Source of the DNA: Ctenosaura bakeri
Taxonomy: Eukaryota; Chordata; Lepidosauria; Squamata; Iguanidae
Reading direction: 5' to 3'
Length of the DNA stretch: 64,000 nucleotides
NCBI GenBank assembly: GCA_948474755.1
Contig: CAOLHI010001035.1
Coordinates: 1 to 64,000 of the forward strand
Each line of letters opens with the position of its first letter. Position 1 is the first letter of the stretch. The position numbers and the translations under genes are program-made. The notes below the pieces were generated by a model that saw nothing but the letters and a program-made list of their open reading frames with translations, had not been told where the DNA came from and searched no databases. Of this stretch, positions 24,464 through 37,060 are shown piece after piece.

Positions 24464-26327
24464 TGTTGCCTTATACCTCTGCCTCTATAACAGTGTTATA
24501 TATAAGGCAATGATTGTTGTGCAATTGTATACTTACTACTGGTAAACAAAGAGTAAAGCTATGGAGCTCAATAGCAATGCTCTGCCTCCTCCCATCCTTG
24601 TTAAATGCAGTGGCATGTTTGGAAGTCAAGAATTCAAGAATACATTTGATATTTAGATTATCTCTATTTGCATACAGGGCTTGAGGATGCTGCTCATTTC
24701 ATTTTTATCAGTACGCCTTTGGTGGTGCTGTCAATTCATAATAATGGACTTTTAAAGCCCAATCTTCAGCCTGCGGAGGTCAAACCCTGCTGTGCCATTT
24801 CTCAAGTAAATGGGAAGATGCTACTGCAGGCTGACATATATCTAAAAAGGTGCTCTGTTTTCACTGACTCTTGCAAACAGCCCCTGGAAAGTCCCAGTCA
24901 CCCCCTTCTGAGAGAATGATCAAAAAATCAACAGCCCTCCTCTCTAGACAATCCTGCATAATGCCAGCAATTATCATACATCTCTGAATCAAATGCTGTA
25001 AAAAGGGGATTCTCTATTTAAATCCATTGCTTTGTTTTTAATTAGAAATGTTTCTTGCATGGGTAGAATAATTAAATGAATGCACTTTTCTATACAACCC
25101 ATTTGGTGTAAGTTGAGTAGGAAATAAATGGAAAGATTTTTTTAAAAAAATAAAAATGGGTCAGACTCGTTTAAGTCTTATACATTTGCTCCAGCACCAC
25201 TGAGTAGATAAATAAAGGAGTGAACAGAAAAGTTTATGTAAGAGTGTCCTATAAGAATACATAGAAATGAAATGGGGAAAAAAAACAGAGATCAGGCTGG
25301 GGAAGGGTCACAAGGACCAATGCTGAGCAGATCAGAGAGAACAAAGACAGGGGTGTTTAGTTCAGGCAGCTGGCCAGTTCCAGAAGTCAATATCACAGAC
25401 TCCAGACTGAGGCTGAACACCCTCCCCTCCCCCATCACAAAAAATCAAACAAATTGGAGATTCAAGATTTTTTGTAGTTGAGCCCCCTCCGGGAGCTAAA
25501 AGATCAAGCCCCCTCCATACACACACAAAAATACACACACATAGTGCATATTGCAACAAATATTTCAGTTGAACTTTTCTAGGAATAACAGACTACATAC
25601 AATGTTGGTATTTATACTTAGGCTAGATATTAAAACACATGGAGGGGATTTATAAATGTACATGGTACTTCTAAGATCATACAATAGGATTGATTGATAA
25701 TGGATGGGAGAAGTAATCTGTCCTCCTCCTGTTCCTGGCATTAGGTGCTAATGATAGCAGTTATGATGGCCAGACTAAAGATTCCAGATCACAGCAGAAG
25801 CTAGACTGTCCTGCTCTTAGTGACTTTTTGGACACATCTGTATGAGTCAGTTTTTTGGTTTTTTTTTCATGAGCCTGGAGGAGGATTACCTAATGGGGTA
25901 GGAAAATGAGGCAGAGGAGTTTACAGCAGCCATTTTTACTTTGCATGCTAAAGAAGAACCTGAAAGGGGGGTCCTAGTACAGTTCACCCTCTTCTGGTGA
26001 GATCTCTGAATGCACAAATGTGTGGTTGCATGAAGAGTTGTGTCCCATTATAGTCAAGGGACACTGTGGACATGTACCCATGCTGCTCTGGGTGTACACA
26101 CATTTCAAAGGGAAGTAGCATTCATGTTTTTATTTTTTTTATGTGGGGGTGCCTGGAATAGAACCTTTGCATATAGAGTGGTGCACTGTACAGCACTGTG
26201 ACTCAGAGTCATCCCTGACTGAGTAGTAACAGCAAAGTATGTTTTAATGTCATTTGTGTTTATAATTTGGAATGAGTTTACCCTAATATTTTACAACTGC
26301 AGAACTTTGACAGCTCAGGTCTGTGTA
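24464..26327. other. Unassigned intronic sequence
   Basis: No repeat boundary, exon or RNA gene recognised; open frames are short. Confidence 0.4.
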
Positions 26328-26545
26328 ATAAAATCACAGAAAAAGAAGTGATCCCAAGCAGCAACTAGTCCGATCCTCTACCAGTACAGAATCTGTAGAA
26401 CAGCATTCCTGAGAGATGTCTATCCAACCTCCACTTAGATATCAGTGAAGAAGAGTCCATAGTCCTTCAAGGCAGTCATCTGGGTGCTTCATTGCATGTG
26501 ACATAGGCAGAAGAGGTTGTTTTTCCTTACATTAAGATGTTACGT
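26328..26545 (-). mobile_element. CR1 LINE 3'-end fragment
   Basis: The string AGTCCGATCCTCTACC...TCCAACCTCCACTTAGATATCAGTGAAGAAGAGTCCA...TTTTTCCTTACATTAAG follows the order of landmarks of a CR1 3' untranslated region read in reverse (the same order as at 30731). Heavily diverged. Confidence 0.6.
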
Positions 26546-27114
26546 ATAAGCCTTTGGGCTTTCTAAAATTTAAAATTATTTTTGGTCCCATTGTCATAGT
26601 GATCAATTAAAAGAAGCAGTTTATGAACTGAACAAATTTCTAATAGCACCAGTAACAGGGAAATTAAAGGGTAGCAGGAAATGTTGGAATGATACAAATA
26701 ATTTATTTGTTACAAGTTATTTGATAACAAATGGAGGCACATGGATAATTTGAAGGCTACTTTGGTTTTAAGAATGGACCCTGACCTACAAACAGTATTA
26801 AAGGAAAGAATGATCCCTTATTCTCTTCAACCCCACAGACCAGCAGAAACTGAAGACTAGCACAGATCTTAAGGCTGCCACAAGATGTTGTTGGTGGAGA
26901 GCATTGTCCAAACTAGATCTTTTAGCACACTCAAGCTGATAGGCTAAAGGAAATGCACACCCCCACACACTGGTGAATATACACACTCTCTAAACCCATC
27001 ACTTTACCACCCAAAGACTCATGAGGCTGATTATTTTTTAGCAGATTAAAAAAACTGCAGGTAGTAGTGAAACTGATCTTGGATGCTGCTTCAGAGTCTG
27101 TCCCTTTACTCACT

Positions 27115-28213
27115 GACTCACCTTAACCTTTCCCATATCTGTTTCCTGTTTATAACAACTACCATCCCCTACTCTGCCTGGAGTTCTTCCTTACATTGCA
27201 TGCAGTAAACTGCTTGAAAGTCAATTTATCTATCTCTAGTACCAGAGGACAACCCTCCTTGGATTCAAGCAGATTCACTGTTTCGTGTCATATAAAATCT
27301 GTTCTCACTCTACAGTAAAATAAATTGCATGTCTCAAAATACCGTTAAGCTGGCAGCACAACATAATGTGGTGTTTAAGGATATTTATTTGTTTTTCACT
27401 GGTGTTCTTAAAATTTTTCTCTTGTGCCATCAAAACCCTGCAAACAGCCATCACTTAAGGAAATAGGAAACAGTTCATTTTAGCAATCAACCTTGTCAAT
27501 GTCTTGAGAGATAGAATGTGGGTTTGTTTGTTGCAGAAAAATAATTCCTATATAAATTATCCCGAAGATGGGCTCCATGTAGTTTGATTTGTCTGTTTGC
27601 TAATGGAAAGGAGACTCAAATTTATCATGATCAGAACAGATAATGCCTGCCTGACTCGGGGTAACATATCTAAATTGGCATTGATTGTGGGAAATAATTT
27701 TCCAAAAGAGAATGTGATTCTCTATGCATAAACAATCCCTAAGCCCCCCTGTCTTAATATCTGCGAAAGGGCACTGTTTTAATTTCTGCTGTGTTTAATG
27801 AAATAATGGCATTGTTCCCCTTCCCTGTGCACACACTGAACAATATTTTGCTGCTTTTTATGAGACAATGACTGTGTGGTTAATACTTTAATATAGAGCC
27901 TCCTCCTGTTTCATTTAGTGGGAACGGTTCGCATTCATTCCCCAAACCACAATAACCTTTTACCTGGCTATATGCTTTTTAAAGTTTCAGATTACTATAT
28001 ATCCTGATTTGCTTGTATATACATTTTCTACATAGTAGTGGTTGGTTTGTTAAAGACACAGCTCAGAGGATAAGAACTGATATGTGACATAGTGCATCTT
28101 ATATCATTTCAAGCTGCAAAACAATTGATATTGTTCAAAAGTTCTCCACATGAACAGTTCCCACATAAGGAATTGTATGTACAAAGTTAAGCAAAAACAT
28201 TTATTCTTGATAT
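27115..28213. other. Repeat-poor intron with a conserved-looking block
   Basis: No transposon or exon recognised. 27530-27970 stands out and is listed separately. Confidence 0.35.
27530..27970. promoter_or_regulatory. Candidate conserved noncoding element / enhancer
   Basis: About 440 bp with no repeat signature, balanced composition and clustered short transcription-factor-like words (TATGCATAAACAAT, TAATTTTCC, TTTAATTTCTGC, AACAATATTTTGC). This resembles the intronic conserved elements common around neural genes. It is a judgement by appearance; conservation was not measured. Confidence 0.28.
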
Positions 28214-28216
28214 TTA

Positions 28217-28700
28217 GGCCCTTTTCACATGCGGGCAGGGAAACGGGCAGCTCCACGCGGAAACGGAGCTTACCTCTATTCCGTCGACGTGTGGAGCTGC
28301 CCGTTTCACCGCTCCACACTCAGCGGCGTCTGTGGTGTCCGCTGCGTCCGGCAGCACCCAAAATTGCGGCTTCTGACTGACGGAGGCTCTCTGCCAGTAG
28401 GAGAAGCTCACCAGCCGGAAATCCCGCCCGCCGCGCGATCTGCAGGCACGCTCTTGCGCACGTCTGCAGATCTATACCAGCGCTGAGACGGGGCTGGACA
28501 GGGCTGCATGCCCCGCGCCTTTTAAAACCCAAAAAGCAAGTGGTTTTACAAAAGCGCGGGTGGCGCCTCTTCCGGTTGCCCCTATGTGGATTGGGGTGTG
28601 GATTTACTCTAAAGTAATCCACCCCAATCCACGTTACTGTGTAGACGACCTCCGCGGAGGTTGCTCTACACCGTTTGTATAAGCCCCATGTGAAAAGGGC
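28217..28700 (+). mobile_element. PIF/Harbinger-type MITE, family D (CpG-rich)
   Basis: Termini GGCCCTTTTCACATG and CATGTGAAAAGGGC are flanked by TTA (28214-28216 and 28701-28703). The 484-bp interior is strikingly CpG-rich against AT-rich flanks. It forms hairpins: AAACGGGCAGCTCCAC at 28241-28256 pairs perfectly with 28291-28306, GTGGATTGGGGTG at 28586 pairs with 28613-28632, and 28639-28671 pairs around ACCTCCGCGGAGGT. The many surviving CpGs suggest a young copy. No transposase. Confidence 0.88.
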
Positions 28701-29351
28701 TTAGTTTTGTAGCTTTTGCATGGAAGGCAGTGTTTGCTTTGCTGGTGTTTTCCCTATCATGTGACAATGTTGAAAAGTACCTGAACTGGTATAAGTTCGA
28801 GAAGAACTGTGATCCTTTTTATTTCATAACTGAATGGACCCACAGAAATAGGTTTATTGAAGGGGTAGCAGAAACATCTATAGAAGTTATTCAGTTTGGG
28901 AAGAAAAATGCCAATCAGTGAAAGTAATGAATTAGTTGATACTGATGAATATCAGGGTGTAAATTTCTTATGCTTCAGTTATGATTTTGTTTTATTGTCT
29001 GTTCTAAAGCTTGTCCTGGTCCCACATAGCCCTATTCATTTCTTAATTTAAATGTCAATACAGAGAAAGTAGCCATACTTTGAAATTGTGATCCCAAGTT
29101 GTGTTATCTCATCTTACTATCTTATTGGCATCTTATTGTTCCCATTTATATATACAAGTAACTAAAGCAACTGCCAAACACTTTACTAGTCCCAGATATA
29201 AAGAAACTGAAGTTTCTTAGATTTTATTGAATAAATATGTTAAATAATAACTGTTCCACATGTAAATGTTGTGGAAGAAATGTAAAGAAAGAGATGTTCC
29301 ATATTTTCTGTGACCATATTTGCAATACAATATATAGTGACTACACCTCAA

Positions 29352-29872
29352 AGAGTATTATAGAGTTAGAAAAAGACATTTGAAGTATTCAACAGACTAC
29401 AGCAAGTCCCTTATGAGGAAATGTTAGAACTTAGGGGAAAAACCATGAGTAGTAGGATGTAATATAAGTTATTGCATCCAATTATTAGGAGAAAAGTAGA
29501 CTAAACATGATTTCTTTTTAAAAAAATGCTTAATATAAAGAAAGGGTATAGGAATATTTCCTTCTCTCAGAATACTGGAACCTAAGGTCACTCTATGAAG
29601 CTGAATGATGGGGGATTCCAAATATATAAAAGGAAGACTGTCTTCACTCAATGAAACTGTCAAATTCTCTACCATAAGAAGTAGTGATTGCTGCAAATGT
29701 TGATGACTCTAAAAGGGAATTGAACTGATAACTTTACACAGTCTTTAGGAAATAGAAACAGAAGGGCATTATTTCATGTATGTTTTGTTTGTGATCTTCC
29801 CACAGGCATTGGATGGAACAATGTGGAACAGAACAGTTCAAATGGCTTTAGTATTTAGTTCAACAGGCTGCC
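29352..29872 (+). mobile_element. CR1 (L3-like) LINE 3' region
   Basis: Landmarks occur in order: TATAGAGTTAGAAAAAG, CCCTTATGAGGAAATGTTAGAA, a block ending GAAACTGTCAAATTCTCTACC (compare the family's ATGGAATTCTCTACC), and GTGATCTTCCCACAGGCATTGG. This is the order seen in CR1/L3 3' ends in amniotes. It is decayed and on the gene's sense strand. Confidence 0.65.
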
Positions 29873-30013
29873 AACAAATAACTGTTCTTGCCTATTAATT
29901 TTTTTACTACATAAATTGCCTTAATGATTCCTTTATTTGAAAGTTTATGGGACATTTTTGCTAAATCTAAGCTTTACATTTAATCATATTCATTACTATA
30001 TTTTGAGGATAAG

Positions 30014-30566
30014 TGTTAGAGTTCAACTCCCTACCCGTGCCTTCTTGTCAGCAAGGGAAGGAAGGCAATAGTACATTTCCAAGAGGAGGAGGCAGTGGGG
30101 GAGTGTCCAATGCAAACAATCAAGGAGAAACACTGAGCCCGGCCAAAGTCAAGGTCAAATCCAAAAGGTCCAGAATGCTGAAGGTCAGTCCAAAAGGGTC
30201 AAGAGAGTCGGAACACAAGGGTCACAGGCTTGAGTAGTGATTGCTACAAGCAAACAGCAAGCCATGCCAACTGACTTATATGCAGACAAAAACAGGTGTT
30301 CCTCATCATTGTTCTGTTTACTCAAATTTGCTTCCCTCTGAGCTGCTCATTTCAGTCTCCTCCATGATTGGCGGCTGGGAGGCAAATGTGAATCTAATTC
30401 CTCTAAATCATTGCTGGTCCCCTCTTCCACTGGCACTGGTTGTGGAAACTCAAGCTGAGCTTGTCTTTCAGCTGATGGGGGTGTTTCCAAGATAGTTTGG
30501 TCTATCACTGGCTCTGTTTCTGGCACAATCAATTGCTCATCAACCTCAGAGCCGTCATCTATCACA
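30014..30566 (-). mobile_element. Solo LTR, family LTR-1 (Gypsy-like)
   Basis: Begins TGTTAGAGTTC and ends TCTATCACA, flanked by perfect 5-bp duplications ATAAG (30009-30013 and 30567-30571). It is homologous throughout to 6662-7185. On the minus strand a CATATAAG TATA-like box lies near 30274-30281, and the first ~220 nt hold an uninterrupted frame (minus, 30566 down to 30347). The frame includes VIDDGSEVDEQLIVPETEP and RRLK at its end. It is best read as the 3' end of an ORF that overlapped the LTR in the intact element. Solo and not autonomous. Confidence 0.87.
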
Positions 30567-30730
30567 ATAAGGTTGTTATTAAACACACACACACATTCAC
30601 AGGCTGTTTGAGCAAGTTTATGCATAAATTCAGGTTAAGTATGAAATATTTTTTCTACTTATACAAAAAGCATTATGCTAAAGTCTGTCTAATGTGTGGC
30701 CTTGATTACTGCATTATTATTCTTCAGAAT

Positions 30731-31850
30731 TATAGAATCATATAGTTTAAAGAACCCAGAGGGTCATCTAGTCTAAGTTTTGGCTAATTCAGGAACCTGC
30801 ATCAAAAGCCTCCCTGTAAGATGGGCATTCAACTCTGTTCTTAAATCTCTAATGAAATGCAATAACTTCTAAAGTAGCCCATTCCACTGTTGAACAGCTG
30901 TCAGCATCAGGAAGGTCTTCCTCATGTTTGGCTGTAATCTCATTTCTTGTCAATTGAATCCATTAGTTCAGGAGTGTCAGAGAACAACTCTGCTGAATTT
31001 CCTTTGCAATTCTTCTTCAGATATTTGAAGATGGGTACCGTATCACTTCCCAGTCTTCTCTTTTCCTGACTAAACACACTCAACTTATACAACTATTTCC
31101 TATGGGACTTGCTTATCTTTGGACATGGTACTCTAAGTAAGGACAGATCAAGCAAAACAGATTGATACTATTATTTCTATGAGGAAGATGCTATAATTCT
31201 GTTAGTACAGTCTAGAATTAAATTAGAATACACATGTATTTATTTAACCATCATACTCTTGATACATATTTTGTGTAGTGTACTTTGGCTCCTAAATTGT
31301 TTCCACATATACTACTGCCAAGTCAGGTGTCAGTTAGCCTATATTAGTGCATTTGATTTTTTTTTCCTACCTAAATATAGTATATTACATATATCCCAGT
31401 TGAAATTCATTTTATTTATTCCAGGCCAGTTCTCCAAACTGTTAATTCTTATTCTGTCTTCAGAAGTATTTTGTACTCCTCCCAGTTCAGTGTCATCTGC
31501 AAATTTGATGCGCATTCTCTCTCATCTTTCATCCAAGTACTCCTTCATTTATAAATATATTAAACAACATTGGGTCCAAGAGAGAGCCCTGCATCATCCC
31601 ATTTGTTATTTCTCTCTAAGATGACAAAGAAACATTGATGAGTACTCTTTGGGGTGTGGCACATCAACCACCAAAATAAACCAAATGGTGAAATAATTTA
31701 GCTCATGTTTTACCAGCATGCCTGCAAGAATATCATGGGGGAACTTGTTAAAAGATACCATAGCATCTGCCAATCTGCCAACTTCATAGCACTGCAAAAA
31801 AAAAAAGGGGGGGGGATAAAATTAATCTGGCAAGACTTGTTTTTGAGAAA
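30731..31850 (-). mobile_element. CR1 LINE fragment (RT end plus 3' UTR)
   Basis: The + strand begins with ATAGAATCATATAG, the reverse complement of the CR1 ATTCTATG terminal repeat. It then follows the CR1 3' untranslated landmarks (CATTCCACTGTTGAACAGC, AAGGTCTTCCTCATGTTTGG). Further on, the minus strand encodes reverse transcriptase remnants: IKFADDTELGGVQ near 31470-31515 (FADD box), LGPMLFN-like sequence, and KVPHDIL near 31730-31750. Stops and frameshifts show it is dead. Confidence 0.85.
31794..31817. repeat. A-run followed by G-run
   Basis: Eleven or more A then nine G, at the upstream boundary of the CR1 fragment. Confidence 0.9.
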
Positions 31851-32710
31851 TGCATGCTATCCTTTAGTAAACATAGTATTCTTTGCTAAGTGCTGACAGA
31901 CTAACTGTTTAATGGTATGTTCTAGACCAGGGGCTGATGCTTAATTTATCATTTATCATCAGAGGTTGCCCCAGTGACCTCATCAGGAGCTGTCTCCAGA
32001 TCTCAGGCTTTCCCCCTGAAATCTCTGTGCCTGAGATACCTTGGATCTGTACTGGACCTAAACCTAGTCAAAGTTAACCATAAGTGTCTATGATATTCTA
32101 ATTAATTATATTTAAATGTTGGGGACAGACAAAATTAGAAGTGTAGTTTAAATTTACAGAAAGTACAATGGAACAATAAGGACCAAGGATTTTGCTGATG
32201 AGAGTACTATCAGCATCACCTGAACCATCTTACTGTAAATTTCACCTGATAAGTAGTTCTACATCCAGACTATTTATCTAACCTAGGCCCAGGTTAATTA
32301 TGTTTCAAATGCAGCCATGGAAGGAATGTCATCAATATTAATCAAGATGCAAAACAGTGTCTGTCACTGTGGTGTGGTCAGAGCTCTGTAACACCAAATA
32401 GCACTCCAACAATAAACAAGAATGTTCATTTGCTCTTCACTGCAGGTTCCCATGACTGCCCTTGATAAATTTAACCTGTCATCTGGTGAGGTTTGTTGAG
32501 TACAGCTTTAATAAGTAAAGATGACATCATTATTCATCATTCTGTCAGCAAGCTTCTGCTCTGATCACCAGTAAAGCTGTGCCTGGGGGATGGGCAAGGA
32601 CAGTGGATGACTCCACAAAATAGCTCTGCTCTTTTGAAGAAAAGTGTTGCAGCAGATGTCGTTTTTATTCAAAACTGTTCAAAATGTATTGAAGGACTTG
32701 GAGGATTCCA
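31851..32710. other. Repeat-poor intron with a conserved-looking block
   Basis: No repeat termini recognised. 32380-32620 is repeat-free and includes CATTATTCATCATTCTGTCAG and GCTTCTGCTCTGATCACC; it may be a conserved noncoding element. Confidence 0.3.
32380..32620. promoter_or_regulatory. Candidate conserved noncoding element
   Basis: A repeat-free block of balanced composition without simple sequence. Called by appearance only. Confidence 0.22.
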
Positions 32711-32860
32711 TAGCTTAGTTTCATACAGGAGGTGACATATTCAGTCCCTGGCATTTGCTGCTTGGAGAGTCAGGTAGCTGATGATGGGGAAGGAACCTTA
32801 TGAGAGAGATCTTGGTTGTTAGTCAGAGTAGGAAATATTGGAACAGCTGGACCAAAAGCC
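32711..32860 (+). mobile_element. tRNA-derived SINE (second type), diverged
   Basis: Landmarks: TATTCAGTCCCTGGCATTTGC (box B region, compare GGTTCAATCCCTGGCA), GTCAGGTAGCTGATGATGG, TTAGTCAGAGTAGGAAATATTGG and AGCTGGACCAAAAG. This order fits the reptilian tRNA-SINE also present at 48245-48440. Confidence 0.6.
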
Positions 32861-35800
32861 ACTGAAATGCTGTGCCAAATTATTTTTGGAGGTTTAGTTC
32901 TCTCAGATAACTTATTCTAAGGTCTATGTCCAAGTAGCTTGAATGTTGAAGTAAGGGGGTTTCCATACAGACAATTCTCAGTCTCTTAACTTGGCACGTT
33001 GAAGGCAAAGAAACAGAGTCAAAGCATGTACCACTGAAAAAGCACATCCCAGAATATTTCAGAACACCTCTCTGCAGTGCAGATAACAGGGGCCTCCTTG
33101 GTCATTACACTGCAGTTTCCTGGTAGACACAGAATGGACTAGTGATATATTTTGGAGTTTGTAAGTATTTGTGAATTTTTACAGATATGATTCCCCCCCA
33201 AACACACACATATTTCGGGATATGATAGCAAAATGAGAATTAATTTGCAAAGCAATTTCTAATGAATTTAGCACTTCCTGTTTTAACAATGGATAGAAGT
33301 AGTCTTGTAGTTCACTATTAATCTGAGATGCAGAGTGTCATGTTCTTGCCTTAGGCTAACCATGTCCTTCTCTCTGTTCAGTATGGCGATGCAGACAGCT
33401 TTTAGTATTCCACTCAAATTTTTCCCCATATTAATTTATAATTAATCAGGGTTTTTTTTGGAGCTCTCTTATGACCTTGATCTCTTCTTCTTCCCTCATC
33501 TGACCAGACAGAACTATCATTCTGACCTCCCTCAGTACAATTATATTTGATGGGAAACCATTTTTGTGCCAGATTTTCCATTGCTTCCTGTCTGGACACT
33601 GCTCTGTATTAACTTCAGAAACAGCTAAGTGATCACTAAAAGCCAATGGAAAGGACTGCCTTAACCATTAGACAAAAAGGCAGATGTTACAGTAGCAGCA
33701 GTAAGGTATTGTGGGAAAAAGCTGAAAATGTTATCACCTTGACTGACACTCCCTAAGCATAATTTTATCTTTAGTTTGAGGCAGAAGAGTATCTTACCCC
33801 TAGCCCTGATAATAATTGCAAAAAGTTGAGCTTTCTGACAAAGTCTACCTTTTTTTTTTTTTTGAGCTAAGACATAATGGAATTAATGGTGGATATTTTA
33901 TACTTCTGTTCCAAAAATCTGGATGCATGACTTCTGCCTTAAAGCTTACCATGCTCTATGCAAAGTTGCAGAAGTAAACCATAACTAAAAATGTCCTTGG
34001 CAAAGCAAAATACTCTTCAAGTATAAAACAACTTAATGATTTCCGATATCAACTGGCCATTGGCAAAATGAATGGGGACAAATGCCAAGTCTTACATGAG
34101 CTTTGGTTGAAGGACAAGGTCAATCAGATGATAACATAGCAACTCTTTTTTTTTTTCTACCAGTTTGTGATGGTGGCTAGATTTTTGGAGATGTGTCCAG
34201 AAAATCTGAGAAGGCACACTGGAAGTATGAGTTCCATTTTCTTTTCACAATAATATTGTAGTTACTCTCCACTGCCTCACAACACCAGAAACACCTGCAT
34301 CAAACAGCTTGAAGCAATTTATCTTTGCAGAAGGAGCCATTGTCACTGGGTAATAGACGGGAACAAGTTAAAATGTGTGTGAAACAAGATGCTATATGCT
34401 GTCATTATACAGGAATTGTGTAAAAGACACATGAGGGAATTCAAACATAAACAGTGCATGAGAATTACTTTTGCACAGGCCTTGATAAATACATTTGCTG
34501 AAATGAAAAGAAAAAATACAAGTGTCTAATTTACAGATCAAACTTTCAGAGCTTCCATTAGGTTGTGGACTTAAATCTGGCTTGATTTACTGAATTTAAT
34601 TAATATTCTGTTTCAGTTGCCTAGATGTTTTTCATGCATATTTTTAGAGGATTCTATTACTAGTTAGTAGTAAATTTACATCACTACTTTAGCATGTGAA
34701 ACAAATGAATAAGGTTTTAGGTTCCATATATTTACAGTTGATTGTCACTGAAAGTTCACTTTTTCTTAATGTTGGAGGTACATTTATAAAATATGTTCTA
34801 GACTCAGCATTCTGCAGAGTGAACTAATGGATACGTCCACCCTTCCAAACCACTGCAAATCTTCCAACTGAAGTATTCAATACCTCTTAGATTTGTATTC
34901 TTTTTTTAAATGGATTTTTTTCCACTCTGTAAGAACAAAATCAGGCTTTCCAATTTTAGGCTAGAATCCTATTGGTAAATTTCACTAGTAGCTGCACTTT
35001 CTTCAGTGTCACATATTGGTGACAAAAGAAGGCAGGCAGACTCTGCAAGCTCCAGACAATCCATTTCTCCAGTGTCTTATTGCCTTTGTGGTCATGCACT
35101 CACAGCCTTCTTCCTTCTTGTTGCCTACAATGGTGTAGTCACAGTGCCCAGCTTTCTTGAGAAACAACTTCTAATGTGAGTGGTTGAAGACACACAGTAT
35201 ACTTACCTTCTGTGATAGCTGGACCTTAATTTTTAATACAGTGTGAAAATTTTATAGACCAAGCTTTAGATTGTTCTGTGGTCAGAGCCCTCTCTACCAC
35301 TAGATAGAGTGAAGGAAACTAGTTTTGACTATTGTTAAGGGCAGAAAGATATTAATTTTGTTACTGATATTACTAATGTAAGAACAGCAGAAAGGCATAT
35401 ATGGGATTTTCTATATTATCTATAACAAAATAACTTGTCTGGTTTGTGTTGCACTGTACGTCAACCTGGGTGGTACAGGCTGCATTTTCTCCTCTACCTG
35501 AGACCTGTCCATGGCCTTTTGCCTTGATGGTCTCATTCATGGAGCTTCAGTCCATATTATTCAGAAATATGTGTACTTACTACTGATGTCTATTTTTTCC
35601 CCCTCAGAAAATTCACTTCTATAAAAGCATTTTTGATCAGAAGAATAGGGGGTCGGATTGGGCTTTTCACAATTTGTTCAACATGTTACCACCTAGAGGG
35701 CTCTGACTCTGTGCCTTTGGATATGGTTCTGTGATAGATCATGTGCTGAAAGCTGTATGAGGAAACAATGAAACAATGGATTTGTTTCAACCTGGAGGTT

Positions 35801-36886
35801 TCTCATTCTTAGGGTTGCCATACATCAAAGCTAACTTGACAGCAAATTATAACAAGAATTGTTTCAACTTATTGGCATAACCTACTTGTGTAAATGAGTG
35901 CTTAATCACATTCCTATCTTCTAGTTCAAATCTCCCTCACCTCTGCCGATTTCCCCGTGTGTGGTTATGTTGAGCTATCAGTTACAACAATGTAATTATA
36001 TCTTCATAAACAAGAATTTGGTTTCTATCTGATGGTCTGATCATATATATATATTAGTGATATATATATAGTATACATGTCCATATAACAAAAGGAGCAA
36101 CTGTGTAAGAGACAGGGTCCAATTTTCACAGAAACATCTTTAAGATAAACTGGTTTTTATTTTAGCATGAGCTTTCCCAGACTCTCCTTCAGATGCAAGT
36201 AATTGTGCTGACTCATACCTGGATCAGGGCCAGCACACTTGGGTGGATGAGATTTAAATCTTCTCCCACCTGTTGTTGTTGTTGCTATTATTTATTATTT
36301 ATTATTAGTATTATATCCCACTCCTGCAAAATGCTTCCCCCTGTTACTTCTCTGTTCAAAATCATCCCTGCTGTTGACATTTTCCAGAGAATAAAAGGGG
36401 TTTCCAGGGTTAAAGGCAATGTATTCTGATCTTTACTTGATTGTGTAAGTAATGCTACACTATTAATACACTTGAGCCATAAAAGATAGGAGTGGGAAAT
36501 GGCCTAAAAGCACTTTCGCAGCCTGCCTCTCAAAAGGATCATCCTGTATCCGGAACATCTGTACCACTTGTCAATGTTGTCAATGTTGTTAATATATTAA
36601 AAATGTGACATTAATTATTCAGGTTTCCATCTATTGGAGTAGCATAGTGTTTAAAAAAACATAAGATCCATTAGAAGCCACTTTAGCTTTTCCGTGCAGC
36701 TACTTAATGTCCCCCGTGTAATGAAATATAGATGGTAATGGGTTCCTCTGTAATAATGAGAAGAGAAAATGTGGGTGAGGTGAAGAACAAAAGATTCAAT
36801 GAGTTTTTGTTGCAAAGTGTCTGGGAAATTTTCCCATGTATATTTTCATTCATTAATAATAACATATTATCTGCAGCCAGTTGCTA
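32861..36886. other. Unassigned intronic sequence
   Basis: About 4 kb of AT-rich intron with homopolymer T runs (33849-33863 and 34145-34158), an alternating TA tract with a small palindrome at 36042-36070, and (TTG/TTA)n near 36275-36312. A short Harbinger-type right end (GTGGGAAATGGCC, then TAA) lies at about 36494-36509. 34420-34720 and 36575-36860 look repeat-free. No exon found. Confidence 0.4.
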
Positions 36887-37060
36887 GAGCCAGTGTAGCA
36901 TATCTCTACTCTTTGAGAGGCCTAAGACTTGGGAGGACCAGGTTTTGTCCCCACTAAATCATCACTTAATTAACATTGAGCCAGTCAGTCTATCTCAGTT
37001 TGACCTGCCTCATGATGGTGATGCAAGAGTGAAATGTTGTAAAGGAGAGCCAAATATCCT
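36887..37060 (+). mobile_element. tRNA-derived squamate SINE, diverged
   Basis: GAGCCAGTGTAGCATATCTC...GGAGGACCAGGTTTTGTCCCC (box B region)...TTGAGCCAGTCAGTCTATCTCAG...TGACCTGCCTCATGATGG follows the order of a common squamate tRNA-SINE whose tail reads AACCTACCTCACAGG-TTG. Confidence 0.65.

Noticed and set aside
28217..28700. CpG island promoter of a gene
   Set aside because: The CpG-rich block coincides exactly with a TSD-flanked MITE and is homologous to two other MITE copies, so CpG content comes from the transposon.
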